A program made the position numbers and the translations under genes. The notes beneath the pieces were generated by a model that saw only the letters and a list, made by a program, of their open reading frames with translations, was not told the DNA's origin and did not search any database. Shown in pieces: positions 48,701-60,612 of a stretch of DNA of 64,000 nt. This stretch comes from Alnus glutinosa (taxonomy: Eukaryota > Streptophyta > Magnoliopsida > Fagales > Betulaceae). The stretch covers positions 35,385,304 through 35,449,303 of the forward strand of contig NC_084888.1 in NCBI RefSeq assembly GCF_958979055.1, in the 5' to 3' direction. The number at the start of each line of letters is the position of its first letter. Within the stretch, counting starts at the first letter, position 1.

Positions 48701-50306
48701 ATGTGCGTTGATGACAAAGGGCAATTAACAGGAAATGCACTCTTTGACAACAGATTAGCAAGGTCTTCAAAGACATTACTGCAAGTTATGTCACAATCTA
48801 AGTTAGCATACATCTCCACCATAAATGTTTTCTGCCTGCAGAAGTCAACAAGAGCCTCCATGGCAACCTCCTGCTGCTGGTATGAAGCCCCATATCTGCT
48901 TTGTGCAAGCCTCAAAATCACACAAGAAAAGAAAGCCTCAAGCTGTAATTTGAGTTCTGTCCGCAGATGATGATACAGATTGAGAACGATGCTGCACACC
49001 ATTGAAAGGATAAGTGGACTCGTTGACAAGCCAAACTGCATTAGATTACGGAATAGTTCATCCTGAATCAAACTCAATAGCCTGGGGTGTCGGCAAATGG
49101 AAGGCCCACCCAATTCTATAGCCGAATTGATCAAACCCAATGCAAAAAGAGGCACATCTTCATCAAATGCTAAAGTATTTGATTTGGGTCCCATTCCCAC
49201 ATGCTCAACAACATTTAACAAAGAGCATAGGAAGTGAAATATTTCCACCATGCAAGGGACCCCATATGGCTCAGTCATCAGATGCGAGTCATATGAAACA
49301 GCCTCCTTTCCGTTGCCAGACCCAATTGTATTTTCATCGATCCTGGTTACTACTGAACCTGTGGAAGCAAAATTTGAGGATAATGGTTGACTGTCATAAT
49401 CAGAACCCATGTTGCCATTCTCCTCCACTTGTCGACTCCCCAAAGCGTACTCATTATTGAGCCCACCAATCTGCACAAAGAACAATGAATTTATTTTCAG
49501 AAAGTAATATATGTTTCACAGAAAAGGGAGATATCCCAACAAGAAAATAGGAATGGAAAATACAATTATACCTCCTGTTTAATGGTGTTGGTGCCATTTA
49601 CCAATGCACATTCCATGTTGTCAACATCTGGAAGGTGTGAGAATATACACCTAGCTAGTTCATGCATTGTATGGCGAGCTATGCGCTGCAACAACTCACC
49701 TTTTGATCCTGCTTGGTGAACTATTCGGAAACAAGTATTCACTATTGTGCAAACATGCTGATTACTCAACATAACAGATGCTTTACTTTTCATACAAGCC
49801 AGAAGAACCTGCAGTATCTTCATTAGTACCACTTCTTCTGATGCAGGATCAGTCACCTCGAATCGACAGCTAGTGACAGCATCAACTACTAAGTGCATAG
49901 CATCTTCAACATTTACAGTATTTTGGTCAATCACATCAAGCGTTAAAATCTTGTGGACAGCCGATAGAGCAACACCGGTGATTGGTGCACCAGTTTCATC
50001 AGACCGAATCACATCCAGAAATGGCTGGAGGTACATGGAAGGGTTGATAGAATGCCACTGATGCTGCCATGAAAAGATTTGCTTCCGTAATGCCTTCAAA
50101 GACTGAATTAGAGAGTGCTCCAACTGATCATCACCTGACGTAAAACGACCCCCCCATCTTACATTTCTCCTCATTACTGCCAATACAGAACCTATCTCCG
50201 AATTAATCATGCATGCTACAGTAGCTTTATTAGAATAGGTAGCATCACAGTCTTCAGGTTCCTCCTCAATTGCATTGATTCCAGCTTGCAGCTTTAGACG
50301 CCCCAT
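45796..50306 (-). CDS. GN: ARF guanine-nucleotide exchange factor GNOM
   Basis: Large ARF-GEF of the GBF class that activates ARF GTPases on Golgi and endosomal membranes, and in plants directs polar recycling of PIN auxin carriers. Two exons, 49572-50306 (245 codons) and 45796-49470, joined in phase 0 by a 101-bp intron, give 1469 aa (about 1451 in Arabidopsis). The N-terminal DCB domain starts MGRLKLQAGINAIEEEPEDC. A variable linker (about 246-310) leads to the HUS domain near 315-490, whose box reads YANLDCDITCSNVFEDL. The Sec7 domain at about 560-755 has the catalytic Glu in FRLPGESQ at residue 660, and HDS domains fill the rest (GRFSQLLSLDTEEPRSQP, LLQRSALGGDSLWELTWLHV). The apparent start MFFVQ of exon 2 is intronic. 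Very close sequence match to GNOM rather than GNL1. No defect was seen. Confidence 0.97.
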
Positions 50307-51845
50307 CTTTGAACAATATTTGTTGTATAAAACCTGTGACCTTCCTGTATACTAACTGCTATACAAAGAAGGTAGAGGAACCTAACCAAAGCAAACCTAC
50401 ATAGAGAAATCCAAGACATAGTTATTAGGAATTTTCACATGTCAAGTAAGTTGAATTAAGTGAAACAAGTATTAAAGAAAAGCAAACTAAAATAACTTAC
50501 CAAACATACCAAAATTACTGAGAATCTATCAATAGTGTTCTGAGGAAAAGTGTACCCAACTAGCTAGCTCCTTTATACATAAAGATGTAAAACAAAAGCT
50601 GTGTCCTGCTAGCTCAAAATTTCAAATCTAGCTGCCTAATGTTATTTCTGCCAAATCAATGCAGATAAGCATTGAGTCTCTACACTACACACGTAATCTC
50701 CACTAGCAGATAACTGTTTGAATGCCCACACTGCATTTTCATTATGTCACTGCACCTTTTTTTTTCTTTCTTTTTTAATGACAAAGAATCCCTCCCAGGC
50801 AGGCCCAATCGTGTACTCACCCCGGCCGGGTAAACCTCGGACTCGTGCAAAGTGCCTCCTCTACACGAATTGGGTAATACTCCAACTTTGCTGGTGGGCT
50901 GGCCCTAAGACATTGTTTACACTCAAGAAAATTCGAACCTTAGACCTAATGAAAATGCCACCAAGACCAAAGACCTTACCACTTGAGCCAACCCCTTGAG
51001 GTTTTACGTCATTGCACTTCTAGACACTCCAATGTCAAGGATAAAGCAAAACAGTTAGTTTTGTCCCGTTAAGCTGTGCAATAACAGCTAAGGACGAACT
51101 TCCATTTCACTGAACCTACAAATAACATTCTCAAAGTGCCACACAATCGCAGAGCACTCATCTGGTATTTTCCAAGTCTATTGTTTATATTAGTTACTTA
51201 CACATTGTCATCTGAAGCACCCAACACTAAAAGATTTCAGTCATATCCGCAAAATTTTACCTAAATTCCTAGTGATCTAAAAAAGAAACCCTAATTTAAT
51301 TATCTGAGTCAAATCCTCCCACTTAAAACGAGAAATAACAAAAAAAAAAAAAAAAATACAATACACAAATTTGAGATCCAACTGAACGCCAGCATAGTCC
51401 GGGTTTTGTTTCAACCAGATCATAGTCAATGAGCTAAGAAAAAGTAAAGTAAACGACAGATCCTCCGTCATTTTGTGGCCTGGAAAATGCAGGAAAAGAA
51501 ATTGAACTATACACAAGCGTTTGGCTCAGTTCAAAATGGTAAATTTTCTCATTGCTGGAAATAAATCAACAAAATCATGTAAAATTAAGATTCAAAATTG
51601 CATTTTCTTTTGGAGGTTAATAGGGAGGCATGTGAAATTATCAACAACAAAAAAGAACTATAAGAGAAAACACAGAGTGAGAACTGTGGAGAATGGAACT
51701 GCGCGAGAATTTTATAGATTGATCGAGAAAAATGGCGTACCTTTGTAGATCCAAAGACTGAGATTTGTCCGAGAAATTTGGGGGGGTTCGAGCGTGGAAA
51801 AGCGTCGACGACACCGAGACAGAGCAAAAGAATGAAATTACGAGG
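50307..51845 (-). promoter_or_regulatory. GNOM leader with probable 5' UTR intron and promoter
   Basis: On the minus strand, TGGATCTACAAAGGTACGCC near 51730-51755 looks like the end of a leader exon with a GTACG donor. An acceptor such as ATACAGGAAGGTCACAG near 50335 would rejoin it just before the ATG. The ~1.4-kb interval is AT-rich and contains a SINE (50756-51005). Leader introns are common in this gene class, but transcript data are needed to place the ends. Confidence 0.4.
50744..51017 (-). mobile_element. tRNA-derived SINE (long type, ~250 bp)
   Basis: On the minus strand it starts CAAGGGGTTGGCTCAAGTGG (A-box TGGCTCAAGTGG) and has a B-box AGGTTCGAATTTTC about 50 nt later. A tRNA-unrelated body (with TACCCGGCCGGGGTGAGTAC) and an A/G-rich tail follow. 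Flanks ATGTCACTGCAC (50744-50755) and ACGTCATTGCAC (51006-51017) match at 10 of 12. It has the style of a widespread rosid SINE. Lies in the presumed GNOM leader intron, opposite to no gene. Confidence 0.85.
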
Positions 51846-52452
51846 GAAATTTTATGAAAAACCCCCTGAAAATAGTTTTTATATCGGAAAACCCCTGAGA
51901 AATGGTTTTATATCCGAAAAAGGCAAGGAGGGAAGCGAGTGTTAACGAATAATGTTATATTTTACATTCATTTATCACCTTGATCGGCCTAACATGTTTT
52001 AACTAGCTTATAATGTTAATTACTTAAAAAAATGACAAATCTGTTCTTGTATTTTCATATCCGTCTCTCATCCTCCCATTTTAAAAATCAACAATTAAAT
52101 TTGTAAAATTCACACGTAAGTCTGGTGTAGATCTTACGGTTGTTGATTTCTAAAATTGAAGAATGAGAGAATGACCCAAGTGTACTAAATAGCATATCTT
52201 TAAAAGAATAAAGAGAAAATTCCACATACCTCCCAAACTATCACACAATTAATAATGTTCCTTCAAACTACTAAAAAATTGTTAATGTCTTCTCTTAATG
52301 ACTGTAAAAAGATAAAAATAACCATCAATTTCTTTTCAATAAAACAAATTTACCCCTATAAATTCAAAATTAAAAAAAAAACAAAACAAAATCAACGGGA
52401 TGAGTGTGCACCATGTATGGATGTGTCACCATTACGATTTTGTTAGTAGCGT
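51846..52452. other. Intergenic
   Basis: AT-rich with no supported gene. Short inverted pair around 52085-52165 (AAAATCAACAATT..TTGTTGATTTCTAA) suggests a small decayed foldback. Confidence 0.4.
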
Positions 52453-53576
52453 AGATCACCCAACTTTCTAGAGAGAGAGAGAGTTTTCTTTAGGGATCTG
52501 CTTGCCGGGGGAGGGAGGTCTCACGCCTCCCTCCTCCCGGGCTTTTGTCTTCCAAGCTCTTAAGCTTGGAGTTTTGTCCCTCCATGGTTTAACTAGTGGA
52601 GGATTTTTGTGTCCTTACCTTTAGGGTAGAGGGTTTTGTTCCACTCGGACCAGTTTCAGTAGTGGCTGATGTTCTCCTGATCCTTCAGGGTTGTGGAGTG
52701 GTTTCTTTAGTTTACTGCTTTGTGTTGTTTTGTTTGTTTTTTTTTTCTTTTCTCCAACAGGAAGTCTCCAGTGGCTTTGTTGGTTTTGGAACTGTCTGTT
52801 CTTTGAGTCCCCAGTGTTCTCGCTTTGTTTGGCAGTGCTCGGTGAAGTTTTATTTTTGAGCCAGATCTATGCGTTTTCATCGGAGATCTCCCATCACGCG
52901 CTACATAGTTGTCTTCGCCACCGCTTTCCGGTCTGACTGTCTCAAGCTACGGTCGTGTCTCTATTCCCTGATCGGCGTGTGGCCCGTACGCGCTGGGGAA
53001 CTTGCTTCCCGGATCGGTGCGTGAGGGTTGTGCCTCGCTTCTCAAACCTGGTTTGTGGATACTGATGGTGGTTTGTGGTGGCTGGATGCTGCTGGGTGTC
53101 TTGGGAGATGGTGTATGCGTTGTACGCGCCAACTCAGGCGGTGGATGGTTCTTTTTCCGGCGATGGCAGTGGCTGTTTTCTGTTTGGTCTTTGTATATTC
53201 CTTCTTTTCACAGTTTATCTTTTGCAATAGGCTAATTTTGTATGGACTTTTATCTTTAGGTGGGTTGTGCTTTAAAAGTTGTAGGTTCATATCTTATTAG
53301 TCTATTGTATTTGATAGCTGCTTTAAGTCAGGTTTTATCCTGACTTAGTGGGTGGAGATTCTTTATCTTTGGTCACTAAAATTGCTTTGAGCTGTGCTTT
53401 CGCCTTCGGGCGTCAGTTTTCACCTTCTGTTTTATGCTGGGTTTGTAAAATCCTTTGGAGGATTGTATTCCCCTTTTTGGGGTTGTTGTTGTATTTCCCT
53501 TTTGGGGCTGTTGTATTCTAATGAAGGTGATGTTCAAAAAAAATAAAAAAAATAAAAAAATAAAAAGATCACCCAA
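52453..53576 (+). mobile_element. ~1 kb retroposon with hairpin array, copy 3
   Basis: The element 52464-53565 (1102 bp) is flanked by a perfect 11-bp duplication AGATCACCCAA (52453-52463 and 53566-53576). It has a purine-rich leader, then the hairpin series 52505-52700, GC-rich middle sequence, and an A-rich tail (AAAAAAAATAAAAAAAATAA-like). Hairpin positions: 52505-52540, 52551-52570, 52579-52602, 52613-52632, 52641-52665 and 52674-52698. The 3' third differs from copies 1 and 2 but keeps a TAAGTCAGG..CCTGACTTA palindrome. Small ORFs are not shared between copies. Confidence 0.82.
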
Positions 53577-53775
53577 AGTCAAACTCAATCATGCCCCTAA
53601 CACTACTAAAAAAAGAAAAAAGAAAAAATAAAAAATCGAACAACGTGAATCCCTTATACAGCAAATTACAAAAATAAAATCATGGCAAATCCGGTCCCCA
53701 TCGTATTGCCCTGTTTAGTTTGGTAAGTCCAAAAAAGTCATGTCCAGCTGAAGCATAATGTGTCTGCAATATAGG
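53577..53775. other. Intergenic
   Basis: Short spacer, A-rich (53605-53635), no feature. Confidence 0.4.
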
Positions 53776-54098
53776 CGATGTTTGGCAAAAAAGGCCTGTA
53801 CAGGCTACAATAGTGCTTGCCACTATTTACATCACTTTTTTTTTCATTTTTTTATATTTTTCAATAACACTCAATATTAAAACATTCGTACTTTTTTTTT
53901 CTTTTTTTTTTAATCACTTTTTATATTACATTAATAATTTTTTTGTTACTATTCCAATTAAAAAACTCACTACAATACATAACTATTTTACTTTTTTATA
54001 CAAATTCTTTTTACTTTATATCACATCGACACTTTTTACTAATTCTAAAATTAACAACATACTATTCTGTTCTATACAAACATTTGCCAAACATTATC
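53776..54098. mobile_element. MITE with GATGTTTGGCAAA ends
   Basis: Left GATGTTTGGCAAA and right TTTGCCAAACATTATC are inverted. The subterminal pair CTGTACAGGC / GTTCTATACAAAC is weaker. AT-rich, non-coding, hAT-like in appearance. Confidence 0.6.
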
Positions 54099-54245
54099 AT
54101 AATGATTGAAGTGGTAAAGCACACGTACAAGTAACAATAGAATGCAAGGCAGATGAAACATAGAGCCTCAAAATGCACAAATTCATCACTCTTAATAGAG
54201 CCTAATTGCAGAACAAAAAAGCAGCATCAGAAGCAAATTTAATTC

Positions 54246-54394
54246 TTTGGATAATTCTATATGTACATTAAGTGTCTATAAAAAAAATGAGGTAATTTTT
54301 AAAATTATCATTTGATCAATCACACGTTCAATAGTAATTTTAAAAATTACTTTATTTTTTTATGGACACTTAATATACATGTAAAATTATTCGA
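54246..54394. mobile_element. Foldback MITE
   Basis: Near-complete palindrome: GGATAATTCTATATGTACAT on the left and the complement ATACATGTAAAATTATTCG on the right, with GGTAATTTTTAAAATTA arms meeting in the centre. Non-coding. Confidence 0.75.
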
Positions 54395-54523
54395 ATTCTG
54401 TCCTCAAGGGGGTAGCTTAATCGGCTGGGGACCACGTCTCAGGAAGCAGAGGTCATTAGTTTGAATCTCTCATCTCCTATTGTGTGGAAATGTAAAAAAA
54501 AAAAAAAAAATTACTCAAATTCT
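54384..54523 (+). mobile_element. tRNA-derived SINE (short type), copy 2
   Basis: The element, about 54400-54507, has A-box-like TAGCTTAATCGGCTG, B-box-like ATTAGTTTGAATCTCTC and an A17 tail. Flanks AAATTATTCGAATTCT and AAATTACTCAAATTCT match at 14 of 16. The left target copy overlaps the end of the MITE at 54246-54394. Confidence 0.78.
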
Positions 54524-54836
54524 TTAAAGAGAAAAGAAGTCATCGATAAAGACTCACGTGCGGAATGGAGCAAACATTTGCATGTCAGGCCCGGCCCACA
54601 AGTTTCATTTCCCGCGGTAATCATCGTACTTTACAATACAAAAGGGTAGAAAAGCCTTCACAAATTCACAGTTCTACAGCAGAGCAGAATCATTCACATC
54701 GCACTTAACTTAGCCCAATCTATTTCCCCATATTACAAAACGTACACCAAAAATCATCAAAACAAAATACTCTCCAAATTAACAGACTAAGCACGTCAAA
54801 TACAGATCGAACTGATCAAAATAAAATGAGCCATTT

Positions 54837-54887
<51 letters not shown>

Positions 54888-55011
54888 CAAATGAGGTATA
54901 TATTTTCCCAATTTTGATTAAAGATATAATTAATAAACGATAGGGTATTATAAATAATCTAGGCTTCCTTCTAGCGTAAGTTTTAAAATCATTTCTCTCC
55001 ATGCCTTTAGA
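54524..55011. other. Intergenic with T44-type run
   Basis: A T homopolymer of about 44 lies at 54840-54883. No gene. Confidence 0.5.
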
Positions 55012-55312
55012 GTTCGTTTGAGTTTACAATTTCAAAATGCGCGATTTGAAAAAAGTGATTTTTAAAAACGCAGTTAAGCGTTTGGCAAAATCACAGTTTA
55101 GCCTTTAAAATCGCGAATTTACCTTTAAAATTCTGTGTTTTCAAAAAAGCACCATCTTATCTGCGATTAGAAAAAGCAGATTTTTTGTGTTTTCAAATCA
55201 CAATTTTTAAAAACGTAATTCCCAAACGATTTATATTCTACGATTTGGTTTAAAATCGTATTTATTGTTTACGAAATCACAATTCAAAACGCACCATGAT
55301 AATCTATTAAAT
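55012..55312. mobile_element. MITE with subterminal AAATCGC repeats
   Basis: Ends GTTCGTTTGAGTTTACAATT and the inverted AAATCACAATTCAAAACGCA frame an interior rich in AAATCGCG/CGCGATTT-like motifs on both strands. hAT-like style; non-coding. Confidence 0.6.
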
Positions 55313-56090
55313 AAACGTTTATAAGGGAATTGATAAAACAAACAACTAACTTACAAAAAAAAAAGAAAAAACAAACAACTATCTTGGACTCTTAACAATT
55401 AACAAATAGATAAGACAAACAAATAACTCTTAATGAGGCATGTGTATCGAGCTCTAACCCTTTCTCCTCCTTATTGATAAGATAGATCAAGGAATAACCT
55501 ATCCTAGACTTAGATTCCTTACTAAACGGATAATGACTATTTTATTAGAAAAAAGAATAGGTTTTTTTTAATTGAACATAAAAAATATAGAATGAAATAG
55601 TCATAAAATAGTCATTCCCTCTCGAGCAATGAGAATTGTTATTTTAAGTGTTAGATGCTTATCATACACTGACACCAATGTTATTCTATAATTTATATAT
55701 TCTACATTCTTCACTTCCTAATAAAATTTATTCATTTTTTTTTTAATGGAATAATCATTCCTTACCAAACCTAACCTTAGAGTTGGCAGGCCTTAATATG
55801 TGTTTCTTTCTCTTTCAATTCTTTTTTTTTTCTTTTCAATAAAATCTCCAAAATTCAAGTAGTTCATTTAGTAATTTGCAATGTAAATTTTGATCAAGCA
55901 AGATCTCAAAATGACCTAATTTAGTAGCTTTTGGCTAACATATATATTGCAATTATATTCTTTAATTTTGTGTGTTTATCAATGAGCTATTTGTGTCGGT
56001 CCTATGAGGCAATGTTGTAAGATGGCAATTTCTGAATTTCGAATGAATAAAGTTACTAGGATGTGGAGTAAATTGTAAAAGTAGGGCTGA
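55313..56090. other. Intergenic
   Basis: AT-rich. A palindromic pair near 55535-55780 (GACTATTTTATTAG, AGTCATAAAATAGTC, GGAATAATCATTCC) hints at a decayed MITE. No gene. Confidence 0.4.
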
Positions 56091-56384
56091 TAATTTGTTT
56101 ACGCAACTTGCGAATCGATTTGAATCCAGCACGAAATTAGTAGGTTAAGCTTAAAGGGTCTAACCCGTTTAATTAAATAGATCGAGTTAGAATTTACATA
56201 TATAATCTTATACCCATATCTCGACACAACCTGAACCCGACACATGTCATTTAGAACTGATAATTTTTTACATGAATTGTGAACCTAACACGAAATTAAC
56301 AGATTATAATCGACCTGTATAATCTTATATCAATATCTCGACACATTCTAACACAACACGTAAACACAAATTATCACCCGAAGC
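56091..56384. mobile_element. hAT-like MITE
   Basis: Left AGGGCTGATAATTTG and right CAAATTATCACCC are inverted. The interior repeats CACGAAATTA.CAG and CATATCTCGACACA motifs twice. Non-coding. Confidence 0.65.
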
Positions 56385-57399
56385 ACTGCTATTTAAGCTT
56401 AGCAATCATATATGCGTGTAGTGCGGCACTTGGAGTCCAAGATGTCTAATCGACAATTGTAGTGACAACAATCTTGACTAATGTAATTAAATGCTTCTAC
56501 ATAAATGGTCATATTCACCTGTTTATCATTACATGTTCCACCAACAATCTTGACCAATACAAAAGCTTCTGCATAAATTATGCCATTCTGCCTATTCAAC
56601 TATGTATCATTAGATGTGCGATCTTTGTCTTGGGCAGTCCTTTTCTTCTATTCTCTTCTCTTTTTTGCTTCTCTCATATATGATTATATCGCTTTCCATT
56701 TCTCTGTCTTGGGTGGTTCTGCATACCTTTATGAGAAATTAATCCAATTAAAAATGTGAATTACATGCTCTAAGTCTAAGGACTAATGTTGATGCAACGA
56801 CTGTGTTGAGCAACTGTAAAAAAAAAGGCCAAAGGTCAGAGTGGAACGCCTGTGGCTTCAGCAAAACCACATCCTATGCTTAAGTTAGTAATAGTGAATT
56901 TCATAGGGTGTGAAAATAGAATGTAAAGAAGTAGATGTGTAAGAACCGCGTATCTACGTCACGGTTCATTTTACCTTTTGTAAAGATTATTCGTCCTTAA
57001 TTGGTAAGTGGGCTTGGTAAGGCAAGTGCTGACGAGCATGAGAGTCCACATTGAATATGGTGTATCTTCGTGATTTTAATTTAATTTTTTTTGGGTCTTG
57101 GCTTTCTGCCTTCATTTCTTATTGAATGGGTTTCAAATGGCAGGGCATTTAAGGCTCGTAACTTACTTAATAAACTGAATTAAAAAAAGAAAAAATTCCT
57201 TCAATGTAATATGAGAAGAAAACTTTATCATTGTACGTACTTATCTCAATTAGAGTGCGATGCTTTAGAGCCATATTATGTGATGCAGTTGCATTTACTC
57301 AATATGCAAGTGCATGTGGTCCGTTGAAACAAATTTTGTAACCCATAAGCAGAAACTTTAAGAGGATTGCAAAAGAAAATGAAAAAAAAACTAAGGGAA
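56385..57399. other. Intergenic
   Basis: Two copies of a ~70-bp motif (AATCTTGACTAATGTAATTA.. / AATCTTGACCAATACAAAAG..) near 56470 and 56549, and repeated CTTGGG motifs. No supported gene. Confidence 0.4.
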
Positions 57400-57835
57400 A
57401 CTTTGCTTATAATTTTGTTATCTTTCATCATTTTTATAATTAAGTACTTAAACTTTAAAAATTATCAATTTAGGGTATTCATCTTTCAATTTCAACCACC
57501 CGTTAGAATATTCTGTTAAATCCTATCAAAATTTTCAAAATACCTATTTTTTTTTTTAGGAAAAATAAAATTGTAAGAATTTAGGTGTTGGTCAGAATTT
57601 AATGAAATTTGCAAAAATACCCATGCTTGAATTCTTGAAAACTTTGATTTTTTTTTTTTTTAAACAAAACACATGAGTATTTTAGAAATTTTGATAGGAT
57701 TTAACGAAAAATTCTAACGAAGGGTTGGAATTGAAAAAAATTGAGAAATAAACACTTTAAATTGACACTTTTTAAAGCTTAAATACTTAATTGTAAAAGT
57801 AATTAAAAATAAAGAGTTAGAAATAAAGTTTTTCC
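57400..57835. mobile_element. Foldback element related to that in RCA intron 5
   Basis: Inverted arms TTAAGTACTTAAACTTTAAA and TTTAAAGCTTAAATACTTAA flank an interior with AATTTAATGAAATTTGCAAA and GGATTTAACGAAAAATTC. Same arm organisation and internal motifs as 4452-5017, without the AT run. Confidence 0.65.
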
Positions 57836-59330
57836 AAAAAAATTACTAGCGTTTTATTAGTGTTTGTCTAAACTTTTTTTTGAAATGAAGTGTTTGTCTA
57901 AACTTAATTACCACTCTACGTCATTCTTTTCTCAGCATTAACTCACTTATTTAATTAACTTCATATTTACACAAGTGAAAACAAGGGATGACCTCTTTAT
58001 GTTTATTAAATTCTTACAATTTTTTTTTTTTTTTTTTTTTAACCTTTCAAGATTAATGTGGCTTTTAAAATTATTATTAGGTCAAAATTTAATAGTGATC
58101 CAAGTTATCCAACCTAAATTTAATGATGATTTTAAAAGTGACGTCAACTTTAAGAGAATAAAATAAAAAATATATAAGCATCAAATGGTAATAGTTTCCC
58201 ATGGTCTGCAGTTTCTAATCCTAATTCGCATGCTGCTGCTCTTCACGGTTCCACGATCCATAATCTCACAACATTGTCTACGTGGCGCCTGTTTATGCAG
58301 TAAAATAACAAACGGTCAGTCCACCATTCCTTACATAACTCTAGAAAATATATATATGAAAATTTATAATAAGTCCATTTGATGGGAAAAATGTACTCCT
58401 TAAATATATTTTCAAAGCCAAAAGCCAAAAGCCTCAATTCTTTCTTATCTTCTATGCCATGCACTTATCTATTATCCAACAAATTGCCATTATTTCCTAG
58501 AAGAATAGTGTGAAGAGTAGGTCAAAGGTTCTGGTTATTAGACTGTACGAGTATCACAAAAATTCGGCCAACTTAAAAAAAGGGTTACAGAGCACACTTA
58601 CCTCGGGCAGCCTAATAACATGGGATTTCAATCTGAGAAGAGTAGGGTTATTGATTCAAAACCCCATTGAGTGCATGTCTTCCCATTTTTTTTTTTTAAA
58701 AAAAAAAATCATTGTTGTCACAGTTGTATTTATTTTCTTTTGTGTGGACCGGCATAGATGCATAGCTATTTAGGTTTTTTGGAGGCATTGAGCTTGAGTG
58801 GGCTCCTCCCCACTGTATGAGGAAGCCTGTAATACTCGATCTCATCATGTGAAGTTAGCTCATTAGACTTCATTCTATCAATCTGTTAAAAATAAGGTTA
58901 AGATACTTGTCTCTCCACACATACATAATAATATTTTTTTACCGGAGAGACATCAAGCTGACAATAGAAAGCTTGCATGTGCACATGTACTCTAACATTA
59001 ATGGAAGTATGTCATTCCCATACTTATCTAACCATGCTAACGGAGAAAAAAACAGAACTATTTTGTTTAAATCTAACAGTCCGGACCATCTTCAACACAG
59101 CAAATTATTAGCAGCATTATCAAAACTGTATTTGTTACTCCTTTCAACTCTTTCAGTTGATGCTGTATATATTTATCTCTTAATTATTTCTATAGCTAAT
59201 AGATCGAGTTATTTGTGTGTATAACTATCAACTCAAAAGCTATATAAGTTCGAATTTTCAAGGAAGAAAAACATTTAATTTAATTTTTTTTTTTCTAGTG
59301 TTATCTTTCTTAAGAAAAGTTGTAATTAGC
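57836..59330. other. Intergenic downstream of the DUF604 gene
   Basis: Contains a small foldback at about 58040-58155 (ATGTGGCTTTTAAAATTATT and ATGATTTTAAAAGTGACGTC), homologous to the 19480 MITE arm, and T/A homopolymers at 58020 and 58690. A tRNA-like or SINE-like stretch at about 58600-58680 (CCTAATAACATGGG..) was considered but lacks clear boxes. No gene. Confidence 0.4.
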
Positions 59331-60559
59331 CTATATGAAAAATTCGAGGTTGTCAGTTGTCACCTTGTTCCAACGCTCTGAGTCCATCTTCATTGAGGAG
59401 ACTTTAATACTCTGTACTGCCATTGCAGGGGCACGGTCGGCTTTATCACAACTCTTCCCTTGGTTAGCCACGTACCTCCTATAAGTAGTCAGAGTTCCAC
59501 TCTTCCCTACCTCCTGAACCTTGTCCAAAAAATAAGTAAAAGGCTGTTCACACGGGTCAGAACTCACGGGTCGGGTATTGAATGTAAAAGGTCCATCCTT
59601 CCAAGTCCGCCATGTCTTGAAGGTCAGCAGCGGCGTCTGCAAATCCATGGCCGTCAAAAGCGATGTGTATATCTGAATGGTGTATCCCCATGCAATCGAC
59701 ACCGACCATTTACGCCTGTGGTTGTAACAAAAACTTTGCTGCAGGATTCGGCTCGGGTCAGCCCGGTATGGATGCATGAGGGACTTGACGGAGTCTATTT
59801 GGGTCTGGTTGGGGAAAATAGGCTTCAAGTAGTCAAGGTGGTGGAGAGACAGGAGTGGCGCTTGTGGGTGTGCTGCTAGAATGCCATACGGGTCTCCTCT
59901 AATATCGAACTGAAAATTCATAATAATCATTAATTAATCAGCAGGGTCATATAAATATATATATACCTTATAGCAAAAGGGTAGCAAAGATCACTAACAA
60001 GTCTAATAACAACAAAATGACAAGTCATATCATACCACTAATTGACATGATTATGATTATACTGCGAATAGAGATTTCAATAAAATTTATAAGACTTATC
60101 GGTCTGAACAGGTCTCAATCAACTCATTCTTTTAATTAGACAGGTAAGCCACGTAAAAACTCTCACATTTATTATTAAAACAACAAATTACTAAAAAAAT
60201 CATATCCTTGCACTACCGTGATGGCCGACCTAATCAGGTAGCAAAAGATGGTTCGGCCATCCCGTCACTCACTTGGCTTGCCCATCATTTTTTTTTTTTT
60301 CTCTAATGTGTTGTCAAGATTTAGACCGTTCATCTGAATCCCGTCGTAGTAAAAAATAAGGTTAGGAGTCTGGAAATTGCTACGATCTAGAAAAGCATAT
60401 GATAAACCAACAACCTTCTTTTGCTTTTTACTGACATGCATGGCAAGTTTTAGAAGGCCACATGTTGACATACTTATTAAAGACCTTTAAAAGGACGACA
60501 ACTATGAACTGTGTCAAAATTATGATGTCTGACAAGGCAGTTAAGGAACCAGAATTTCT

Positions 60560-60612
<53 letters not shown>

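Noticed and set aside
49471-49485. Second GNOM frame starting MFFVQ as a separate protein
   Set aside because: It is the acceptor end of the single intron; the two parts join into one GNOM protein.
50890-51000. Possible tRNA gene on the minus strand
   Set aside because: The tRNA-like head continues into a SINE body with a tail and target duplications.
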